Origin: Bacillus salipaludis | GTDB lineage: Bacteria > Bacillota > Bacilli > Bacillales_B > DSM-18226 | Reading direction: 5' to 3' | DNA length: 5,123 nucleotides | Assembly: GCF_004358205.1 (NCBI RefSeq) | Contig: NZ_SMYO01000062.1 | Span: 1 to 5,123, forward strand | Part shown: positions 1-4,316 of the stretch, piece by piece | Layout: every line of letters starts with the position of its first letter | How positions within the stretch are numbered: position 1 is the stretch's first letter | Program-made: the position numbers and the translations under genes | Notes under the pieces: generated by a model | The model's input: the letters and a program-made list of their open reading frames with translations, nothing else | Database searches by the model: none | Told to the model about the DNA's origin: nothing

Positions 1-601
1 TAACTGTTATCGTTTCTTCTCCTGCTTCTAAGACATCGTTAGATGTAGGATAATCTAATAAAGTTAGTAAAGAAACACCAGAATATAAATCCCCAAAAAC
101 ACCTACATATTCAGGGAAAACCTGATCAAGAACTGCTTGAAATTGTAGTTTGGCTTGTACATATATTCCTGTTATGTTTTCGTGTTGTCTTGTAAGATTA
201 CGAAGGTTTAAGACATGTATTCCACGTTTTTTATAGGGCTCTAAATCCTCTTTATAGTACAACTCACAGAGATGATTAGCATCGATTTTATCTGTCTTTA
301 CTTTTCGTAAACTTGAGCTCTTGGCTCGATAGGAGACAAGAGGATTTATAATTATTAATAAGTAATCTCTGTCCTCAAAATACTGAACAACGGGTGTATG
401 ATAATGCCCTGTAGCTTCAAGAACAATTGGAGGTTTAACCCCTGTTGAGTTCTCAATTTCTCTAAGAAATTGATGTAAAGTATCTAATCCCTCAAGTTTA
501 TGTGAAACTTTAAAACTACTTTTGTATGGTTTTTTCTTATCCAAGAAAGCTTGAACCTGACTTTCACCTTTTGCTATATCCAGACCAACGACTGGATTCA
601 T
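1..601 (-). CDS. IS110-family transposase (DEDD recombinase), N-terminal 200 codons, cut by window edge
   Basis: This gene encodes the RNA-guided DEDD recombinase of an IS110-type element, which excises and inserts the element. Reading leftward from the ATG at 601 gives 200 uninterrupted codons, and the rest lies outside the window (family members are usually about 400 residues). The RuvC-like catalytic domain is clear. D8 lies in VVGLDIAKG, E62 in VLEATGHYHTPV, and D104 and D107 in RKVKTDKIDANHL, which together are the family's DEDD signature. A Tyr/Leu-rich segment follows (about residues 110-200), leading towards the coiled-coil linker. The catalytic C-terminal serine domain of the family is not in view. 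The start is fixed by a very strong ribosome binding site (AGGAGGAGGAG on the minus strand, 610-620), 8 bases upstream. The long noncoding region upstream of the gene, rather than downstream, fits the IS110 group better than the IS1111 group. No frameshift or stop was seen, so the gene may be functional. Confidence 0.93.
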   Translation of the reverse strand, partial: MNPVVGLDIAKGESQVQAFLDKKKPYKSSFKVSHKLEGLDTLHQFLREIENSTGVKPPIVLEATGHYHTPVVQYFEDRDYLLIIINPLVSYRAKSSSLRKVKTDKIDANHLCELYYKEDLEPYKKRGIHVLNLRNLTRQHENITGIYVQAKLQFQAVLDQVFPEYVGVFGDLYSGVSLLTLLDYPTSNDVLEAGEETITV

Positions 602-620
602 CGATAAATCTCCTCCTCCT

Positions 621-788
621 ATAATTAAATCACCGGTACCCCTAATTCCTTCTTGCAGTATCATAGCTTCGCTTGTTATACGAGATCTATGTCCCAACCA
701 GCCAAATCATGTTTAAGCAAGTAGGGGGCGAACGGTTTACTTGACGGGTTCTAAGTCCCACGGGTGCTTACGTTCTACCCCGGCTACC
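621..788 (-). ncRNA. Candidate IS110 bridge (seek) RNA
   Basis: IS110 elements express a structured noncoding RNA from the leader of the transposase gene; its two loops pair with target DNA and with the element's own ends. This region has the right place, size and orientation. Two nested folds are visible on the minus strand. The first stem pairs 771-787 with 721-734 (GAACG with CGUUC, GGGG with CCCC, GUAG with CUAC, with small bulges) and encloses a 36-base loop. The second pairs 717-721 with 652-656 (CUUGC with GCAAG) and contains an inner stem, 687-691 with 662-666 (CAUAG with CUAUG). The first loop contains UAAGCACCCGU, matching the flanking DNA, so it is probably the target-binding loop. 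The second is probably the donor-binding loop, but I could not match it convincingly to the left end. The ends are approximate: the 5' end is set by the promoter and the 3' end by the transposase ribosome binding site. Confidence 0.6.
760..774. repeat. Guide-loop copy of the target sequence inside the IS110 leader
   Basis: ACGGGTGCTTACGTT on the plus strand matches 851-865 at 14 of 15 positions, the first 11 in a row. It lies at the 5' side of the internal loop of the first predicted RNA stem, extending three bases into the stem. This is where the left target guide sits in characterised IS110 bridge RNAs. Confidence 0.6.
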
Positions 789-791
789 GTT

Positions 792-819
792 ATAATAAAA
801 CCAAATAAAAATTGGTCAA
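792..819 (-). promoter_or_regulatory. Predicted promoter for bridge RNA and transposase
   Basis: On the minus strand, TTGACC (819-814) and TATTAT (797-792) are 16 bases apart, close to the sigma-A consensus. Transcription would begin near 784-788, at the base of the first predicted RNA stem, about 185 bases before the transposase ATG. The overlapping TATAAC (794-789), with a 19-base spacer, is a weaker alternative. The -35 element lies inside the right arm of a hairpin at the element's end. Confidence 0.5.
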
Positions 820-839
820 CCAGAAATATCTGGCTGACC
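814..839. repeat. Inverted repeat near the IS110 left end
   Basis: Two 11-base arms (814-824, GGTCAACCAGA; 829-839, TCTGGCTGACC) flank a 4-base loop. The one imperfect pair is a G-U wobble if read as minus-strand RNA, but a mismatch on the plus strand. On the minus strand it is followed by a T-rich run (AATTTTTATTT), so it could terminate transcripts entering the element from the flank. It could also be a recognition feature of the end. Seven bases of it (CTGGTTG, minus strand) recur in the predicted RNA at about 695-703. Confidence 0.65.
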
Positions 840-849
840 TTATAATACG

Positions 850-865
850 AACGGGTGCTTATGTT
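850..865. repeat. Flanking half-target of the IS110 element (AACGGGTGC-type repeat remnant)
   Basis: AACGGGTGCTTATGTT lies just outside the presumed left end and is the partner of the guide copy at 760-774. Its first nine bases (AACGGGTGC) are identical to the repeat at 2701 and match eight of nine at 1770. It therefore looks like one half of an intergenic repeat into which the element inserted. The other half should lie beyond the right end of the element, outside the window. Confidence 0.55.
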
Positions 866-902
866 ATCAAGTGTTGATTATGATTTTTAGGGGGGGACAA
901 AA

Positions 903-1766
903 ATGAATAATATAAAAGCTAGCCATTATATTAACATAGAACATATAGCTAGTGGATTTGACGATTTTAGAATTAGTGTCGATTTCGATGGAAATCTTAT
1001 TTTATTAACAGAAAAAGATGCAAAAGGTAAGTATTTGCATAAGATATATCATTTTTTAAATCAAGAAATAAATGAAATCAATGTTCCTTTGGTAAAGGAA
1101 GCATTTGATTTTGCTCAACCTCTTGAAGAGAATTGGTTAATGGTTAGTGCAAGAACCGACGAAGAAGAAGGGTATTTGAGGAACGCCACTTTGTTTGACA
1201 TTCAAGGAAATGTATTGAAGACCTTTTCGTTTGATGATGCAATTCAAGATGTACAAACCACAAAAAATTCAGATATATGGGTAAGTTATTTCGATGAAAA
1301 TATGGATTCAGGTTTAAGATGTTTTGATAAAGAAGGATTACAAACATTTAATTATCATGATTTTGTGATACAAACAGGGAGAAAGGTTCCTTTCATAGAC
1401 GATTGTTATGCTTTAAATGTAACTTCAGAAAGTACAATTATATATTATTATTATGACTTTCCACTTGTAAAATTAAATAAGACAGGCTATGAAATTTTCC
1501 CTAATATACCCATAAAAGGAAGTCATGCGTTTGCTAACCTGAACGATTTTGTTTTGTTTAGTCATGGTTATGATGATAGAGCAGTGGTGTATTTGTATTC
1601 TTTAAGGGACAAACAAAGAAAGACATTTCAAACCGTCGATCAGAATGGAGAAGAACTGAAATATGAATACGCCGTTGGCAGAGGAAGCAAATTGTTCTTA
1701 GTTAAGGGGAGGAATGTTTACTTAATAAATATGGAAGATGAAAAGTTTGTGAAGGAAAATATTTAA
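903..1766 (+). CDS. Hypothetical protein with beta-propeller-like repeats
   Basis: I do not recognise a named family. The 287-residue product has no signal peptide or membrane segment and is probably cytoplasmic. It is rich in aromatic and acidic residues and shows recurring units of a beta strand, then an acidic or Gly/Asn turn, then another strand. Examples are residues 23-36 (RISVDFDGNLILLT), 97-110 (LFDIQGNVLKTFSF), 139-150 (RCFDKEGLQTFN), 188-199 (VVK-like strand then LNKTGYEIF) and 263-277 (KLFLVKGRNVYLINM). This pattern resembles the blades of WD40- or NHL-like propellers, which are usually binding platforms, but no canonical GH or WD pair is present. The start is supported by a G-rich ribosome binding site at 890-897, five bases upstream. 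The gene stands alone between the insertion sequence and a terminator at 1796-1815. The element's left end is only about 50 bases upstream, so the native promoter may have been lost or replaced. The coding region is intact. The function is unknown. Confidence 0.85.
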   Translation: MNNIKASHYINIEHIASGFDDFRISVDFDGNLILLTEKDAKGKYLHKIYHFLNQEINEINVPLVKEAFDFAQPLEENWLMVSARTDEEEGYLRNATLFDIQGNVLKTFSFDDAIQDVQTTKNSDIWVSYFDENMDSGLRCFDKEGLQTFNYHDFVIQTGRKVPFIDDCYALNVTSESTIIYYYYDFPLVKLNKTGYEIFPNIPIKGSHAFANLNDFVLFSHGYDDRAVVYLYSLRDKQRKTFQTVDQNGEELKYEYAVGRGSKLFLVKGRNVYLINMEDEKFVKENI

Positions 1767-1769
1767 AGT

Positions 1770-1790
1770 AACGGGTGTAAGAGTTGAAGG
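1770..1790 (+). repeat. AACGGGTGC-type intergenic repeat, copy before terminator
   Basis: AACGGGTGTAAGAGTTGAAG here matches AACGGGTGCAAGAATTGAAG at 2701-2720 at 18 of 20 positions. Both copies lie just after a coding region (intact here, a remnant at 2701) and just before a stem-loop terminator. The conservation is in the repeat and not in the hairpin stem, so the repeat is not simply part of the terminator. Confidence 0.7.
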
Positions 1791-1795
1791 AATAT

Positions 1796-1815
1796 AGCTG
1801 CTTCGGCAGCTTTTT
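1796..1815 (+). terminator. Rho-independent terminator after the 903-1766 gene
   Basis: Perfect 6-base arms AGCTGC (1796-1801) and GCAGCT (1806-1811) enclose a TTCG tetraloop and run into TTTT, with more T-rich sequence beyond. It lies 30 bases after the stop codon of the upstream gene and is the likely transcript end. Confidence 0.85.
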
Positions 1816-1881
1816 GCTTGTTCCACTACTTTCTTGATAAACAAATAACATCGTAATTTTCTATCTTGAACTTTAAGATCC

Positions 1882-1907
1882 AGCTGCCTTTTGGGACGGC
1901 TTTTCTT
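1882..1907 (+). terminator. Second, imperfect terminator-like hairpin
   Basis: AGCTGCC (1882-1888) pairs imperfectly with GACGGCT (1895-1901), with one G-T wobble and one mismatch, followed by TTTTCTTATT. Its left arm starts with the same AGCTGC as the terminator at 1796, so it may be a decayed duplicate or a backup terminator. It is also followed closely by another repeat copy at 1916. Confidence 0.45.
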
Positions 1908-1915
1908 ATTGAAGT

Positions 1916-1940
1916 AAAGGGGCAGGTTAGTTGAATAAGA
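1916..1940 (+). repeat. Divergent repeat copy (GGGGCAGGTTAGTTGAA type)
   Basis: GGGGCAGGTTAGTTGAATAA resembles the copies at 1770 and 2701 (a G-rich start, then GTTGAA or ATTGAA about 8 bases on) and more closely GGGGCAGTTTACTTCAAG at 3686-3703. Membership of one family is an inference. The rest of the spacer from 1767 to 2056 shows no convincing gene. Confidence 0.45.
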
Positions 1941-2056
1941 TAATCGCAAATTTTTAAAGACTATTTAGAAAAATGGAACATTTAAACGCATAAAGGATAA
2001 TTACCAAAATAGGGAGAATTAGTAAATAAGAATGCTATTTTTTATAGGGGGTTACA

Positions 2057-2422
2057 ATGAAAAAGACTTTCTTATTTTTTATTCTTTTTGTTTTAATTTT
2101 GGTTGGATGTAGTAATGAACAGATTCTTCTTTCTGGGGAAAGCAAAAACTGGAAAGGGAAATATTTAGCTAATATCGACGGTAATAATGAGAACGGTAGT
2201 TATGAGTTTCATTTCAAGAAAGGAAATAGCAAAACAAACTTTAAGAATATCGAAGTTAATATAAATAACGGTAAAACTGTTATAAGGGATGAAAATTTTA
2301 AAGGTACAACAATTTCTACCCCTAAATCTTGTAGAGGATGTTCCGTAACCTCTAAGGATAAACCGATAAAGGTATTAATTAAATGGAATGGCGAAAATGC
2401 GGAAACTTTTTATTTAAAGTAA
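2057..2422 (+). CDS. Small putative lipoprotein, function unknown
   Basis: The product is 121 residues and is probably anchored to the outer face of the cytoplasmic membrane. It starts with MKKT, then a hydrophobic stretch (residues 5-16), then a lipobox LVGC with Cys18 as the predicted lipidation and cleavage site. The mature part of about 104 residues is polar, Lys- and Asn-rich and mostly beta-like, with a SWKGKY-like start (residues 29-36, SKNWKGKY) and a CxxC pair (Cys92 and Cys95) in a loop. The CxxC could form a disulfide or bind metal, but nothing else supports a redox role. The ribosome binding site AGGGGG (2046-2051) is five bases from the ATG, so the start is good. It is probably transcribed alone; no convincing promoter was seen. 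Its stop codon overlaps the open frame of a racemase remnant that follows, so a recombination junction lies close to its 3' end. Similar short lipoproteins of unknown role are common in Bacillaceae. Confidence 0.85.
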   Translation: MKKTFLFFILFVLILVGCSNEQILLSGESKNWKGKYLANIDGNNENGSYEFHFKKGNSKTNFKNIEVNINNGKTVIRDENFKGTTISTPKSCRGCSVTSKDKPIKVLIKWNGENAETFYLK

Positions 2423-2432
2423 TATAAAAAAT

Positions 2433-2651
2433 TTTGTTCAACTACCATTATGTTTAGGTAACATCAAGCAATCATCAAGGGATTATTACAAGGATGTTAT
2501 CAAAAACTTAGTTGCAAATGGTGCTGAAGGAATTATATTAGGGTGTACGGAAATTGGATTATTAGTCAAACAAGAGGATTCAGAAGTCCCTTTATTCGAT
2601 ACAACAGAAATACATGCAATTGAATCAGTTAATAAAATATTAGAAAATTAA
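2433..2651 (+). pseudogene. 3' remnant of an aspartate/glutamate racemase family gene
   Basis: This frame gives 72 codons to the TAA at 2649, with no ATG start. Most of the translation is the C-terminal part of the Asp/Glu/hydantoin racemase family (YgeA/RacX-like amino acid racemases). The recognisable blocks are LCLGNIKQSSRDYYKDVI, then GAEGIILGCTEIGLLV with the second catalytic cysteine in GCTE, then VPLFDTTEIHAIESVNKIL. Intact enzymes are about 230 residues and need an N-terminal half with the first catalytic cysteine, which is missing. The fragment therefore cannot be an active racemase by itself. Recognisable similarity starts at about 2440-2450, 20-30 bases after the stop of the lipoprotein gene, so the 5' two thirds were lost at a deletion or insertion junction. 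The surviving part has no stop or frameshift, which suggests a recent event. Confidence 0.85.
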
Positions 2652-2700
2652 GTAGTATATGCAACATTCAATAATAACTATCATGAAATTTTATTAAACA

Positions 2701-2720
2701 AACGGGTGCAAGAATTGAAG
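2701..2720 (+). repeat. AACGGGTGC-type intergenic repeat, copy before terminator
   Basis: AACGGGTGCAAGAATTGAAG is the best-matching partner of the copy at 1770 (18 of 20). Read on the minus strand it gives GCACCCGTTT, ten bases in a row shared with the target predicted from the two sides of the IS110 RNA guide loop. It lies directly next to the terminator at 2721. Confidence 0.7.
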
Positions 2721-2750
2721 AAAAGCAATGCATTTTCGCATTGCTTTTTT
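2721..2750 (+). terminator. Strong terminator between convergent genes, probably bidirectional
   Basis: Perfect 11-base arms AAAAGCAATGC (2721-2731) and GCATTGCTTTT (2738-2748) flank a 6-base loop, followed by two more T. Because the stem begins with an A run, the minus strand also ends in a T run. It can therefore stop both the plus-strand racemase/lipoprotein transcript and the minus-strand recombinase transcript, which ends 11 bases away at 2761. Confidence 0.9.
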
Positions 2751-2760
2751 GTGCCCCTTT

Positions 2761-3600
2761 TTAAAAATACTTCCTATAAAGCTCTTGCCTTAAACTCCCA
2801 CTTAACTGTGCATATATTCTCGTAGTCTCACTTTTCTCATGACCTAATAAACTCTGTATGACTTCAAGAGGGGCACCATTATTTAACATGTGAGTAGCAT
2901 AGCTGTGCCTCAGTTGGTGTGGATGGATCGTTTTATTTATGCCTGATCTTTTTGAAATTCGCTTGATGATATATCTCATTTGGGCAATACTCATTTGATG
3001 CGGATACCGTTCGGTAACAAAAATGGCGGTATCGCCATCCTGGCGTTGTTCAAGGTATCTTTTAAGCCAAATTTCACAGCGGATATTAAAATAAACTTCT
3101 CTTTCTTTATCTCCTTTTCCCCTAACAATAGCGGATCGGTTTGACCAATTAATTCTACTCCTTTGCAATGTAACAATTTCTCCTATGCGGCATCCAGTAG
3201 AAAACATGAATTCAAACAATGCCTTTTCCAATGGGCTGGTACAAGCCTCACGCAAATATTCAATTTCAATTTCTGTTAAAAACTTAGGAATTCGTTTCCC
3301 TGCTTTAGGTTCCTTTATTTTTACAGCTGGATTTTTTGAAACATGTCCTTCTTCATGTGACCAACGAAAAAATGATTTCATAAAACGTATTCGGTGAGAT
3401 AAACTTGAAGGTTTTAAGGTTTCGCTCGAATTTGCCAGATATTCTTTTAGTTGAACAGTGGATATAGCATCAATTTTAACATCCTTGAAATATCGAATAA
3501 GTAATGTGGATTGAAGTTTATATGCTGTAAGTGTTTGTGGTGAGAACCCTTCAATTCGTTTATCGGATTCATACGTTTCCCATGCCTTTGACAATAACAA
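2761..3600 (-). CDS. Tyrosine recombinase/integrase, XerC/XerD-like
   Basis: This 279-residue enzyme would cut and rejoin DNA at specific sites through a covalent 3'-phosphotyrosine. Residues 1-90 form the SAM-like core-binding domain (AWETYESDKRIEGFSPQTL, then the KSFFRW region). The catalytic domain carries the full set: Arg138 in STGCRIGE, Lys162 in VRGKGDKER, His228 and Arg231 in HPHQLRHSYATHM, His254 in LLGHEKSETT, and the nucleophile Tyr263 in TRIYAQLS. It is slightly shorter than housekeeping XerC/XerD (about 295-300 residues) but complete. The start is TTG at 3600: AGGGAGAG lies seven bases upstream, no in-frame ATG occurs before residue 74, and the nearby ATG at 3607 is in another frame. 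No directionality factor, cargo or attachment site is visible, so it may be a stand-alone recombinase or a relic of an integrated element. A role as the main chromosome dimer resolvase cannot be excluded but is less likely given its length and setting. Confidence 0.92.
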   Translation of the reverse strand: MLLSKAWETYESDKRIEGFSPQTLTAYKLQSTLLIRYFKDVKIDAISTVQLKEYLANSSETLKPSSLSHRIRFMKSFFRWSHEEGHVSKNPAVKIKEPKAGKRIPKFLTEIEIEYLREACTSPLEKALFEFMFSTGCRIGEIVTLQRSRINWSNRSAIVRGKGDKEREVYFNIRCEIWLKRYLEQRQDGDTAIFVTERYPHQMSIAQMRYIIKRISKRSGINKTIHPHQLRHSYATHMLNNGAPLEVIQSLLGHEKSETTRIYAQLSGSLRQELYRKYF

Positions 3601-3661
3601 AATACATCTCTCCCTAAAATTTCTTTTTTAGAGGAATTATTGACTTGATTCTCGAAATTGA

Positions 3662-3707
3662 AACGGGAGAGACTATTCAACTATCGGGGCAGTTTACTTC
3701 AAGAAGA
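3662..3707 (+). repeat. Pair of repeat-like units between the recombinase and regulator genes
   Basis: AACGGGAGAGACTATTCAA (3662-3680) and ATCGGGGCAGTTTACTTCAA (3683-3702) are in tandem. The second resembles 1916-1935 (GGGGCAG, then TTA, TT and AA at like positions). It contains GTTTACTT, which also occurs in the IS110 guide loop (735-742). They lie in the recombinase's upstream region and downstream of the regulator. The relationship to the copies at 1770 and 2701 is loose. Confidence 0.35.
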
Positions 3708-3732
3708 GAGAGAAGAAGAAATTACCAGTTTT

Positions 3733-4173
3733 TTATTCTTCTTCTAAAGTAAAAGGATCAATTATTTTTCTTTCATGAGAAGATAACACGATATTCGTTG
3801 AGGGTGTACCGTATTGCATTGAATCATCAATAAATTGTTCTAAACTCTCTACAGAATACGTTGCTAATTTGACAATATAACTTATTGCTCCTGCTACTCT
3901 GTAACACTCAAGTACATCTGGATGGTTATGGCAAAAGTTTGATAATGCTTTACAATCCTTTGATTCAAATAATACAATTGCGCAAATAGGACGGTTCATT
4001 TTTTTTAGAGCGACATGTGCATGATAACCTTCAATAATTTGTTGCTCCTCTAGTTTACGTACACGCTCAATTACCGACGGAGAGGATAAATGAACAACTT
4101 CTGCCAATTCCTTCATTGAAATTTTTGCATTTAACTGTAATATCCTAACGATTTTTTTATCAATTTCATCCAT
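3733..4173 (-). CDS. Lrp/AsnC-family transcriptional regulator
   Basis: The product is a 146-residue DNA-binding regulator of the Lrp/AsnC (feast/famine) type, which assembles as dimers and larger rings and usually responds to an amino acid. Residues 1-50 are the winged helix-turn-helix: MDEIDKKIVRILQLNAK, then ISMKELAEVVHLSSPSV with the recognition helix at about 31-42, and the LEEQQIIEGYHA strand into the linker. Residues 63-140 are the RAM effector domain, with RVAGAISYIVKL (92-103) in the place of the family's ligand-sensing G-rich segment. The length is typical. I start it at the ATG at 4173, because AAAAGGTGAG (4190-4181) is then a well-placed ribosome binding site. An in-frame GTG at 4185 lies inside that site and would add four residues (MREH), so it is unlikely. 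It is transcribed away from the DJ-1-family gene at 4317, so it probably controls itself and that neighbour. Its effector amino acid cannot be read from the sequence. Confidence 0.93.
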   Translation of the reverse strand: MDEIDKKIVRILQLNAKISMKELAEVVHLSSPSVIERVRKLEEQQIIEGYHAHVALKKMNRPICAIVLFESKDCKALSNFCHNHPDVLECYRVAGAISYIVKLATYSVESLEQFIDDSMQYGTPSTNIVLSSHERKIIDPFTLEEE

Positions 4174-4316
4174 ATGTTCTCTCACCTTTTTTTATTAAAT
4201 AGACTAACCTAAATTCTTAATAAATTAAAGATGAATAGCCTAATAACCTTTTTAAACTTATGTAAGAGTTGTTTTTACTTTTATAAAATAAGGGAATAAG
4301 GAGGAGAATTAATGAT
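4174..4316. promoter_or_regulatory. Shared control region of the Lrp-type regulator and DJ-1-family gene
   Basis: These 143 bases separate two divergent genes and are very AT-rich, as Lrp-type binding regions usually are. A small inverted repeat, TTAATAAATTAA (4216-4227), is a possible operator element but is easy to find by chance in such sequence. TATAAA at 4282-4287 could be the -10 of the plus-strand gene, but no good -35 was seen at the right distance. A ribosome binding site AAGGAGGAG (4298-4306) serves the plus-strand gene. Confidence 0.5.

Larger units (their letters stand above)
1..850 (-). mobile_element. IS110-family insertion sequence, left-end portion
   Basis: This is the left part of an IS110-type element: the transposase start, the noncoding leader and the presumed left end. 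The outer boundary is inferred and not seen directly. The sequence AAGCACCCGT (minus strand, 860-851) occurs both in the predicted guide loop of the leader RNA and at the outer edge, which puts the target/element junction at about 850-852. The family usually lacks classical terminal inverted repeats and clear target duplications, so their absence here is expected. The right end is outside the window. A few bases of error in the boundary are likely. Confidence 0.7.

Noticed and set aside
675..690. Similarity between CUCGUAUAACAAG in the predicted RNA and TTCGTATTATAAG at the presumed IS left end (10 of 13), as a donor guide
   Set aside because: The known bridge-RNA logic calls for an antisense match to the left end, and this one is in the same sense with three mismatches. 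It cannot be assigned without the right end of the element.
1722..1949. Minus-strand open frame of 75 codons across the spacer after the 287-residue gene
   Set aside because: It runs through the terminator hairpins and repeat copies and has no convincing ribosome binding site or family pattern.
3447..3680. Minus-strand open frame of 77 codons overlapping the recombinase start
   Set aside because: It overlaps the recombinase N-terminal domain in another frame; the recombinase frame is the one with conserved motifs.
3708..3746. GAAGAA and TTCTTC runs forming a possible hairpin after the regulator gene
   Set aside because: It is a low-complexity purine/pyrimidine run with a long loop and AT-only pairing in part. 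The match follows from the Glu codons at the regulator's end, and no T tract follows on the minus strand.
4174..4185. GTG start at 4185 for the Lrp-type regulator, adding four residues
   Set aside because: The GTG lies inside the best ribosome binding site (AAAAGGTGAG), which is ideally spaced for the ATG at 4173. The family also normally begins close to the MDEIDKK motif.
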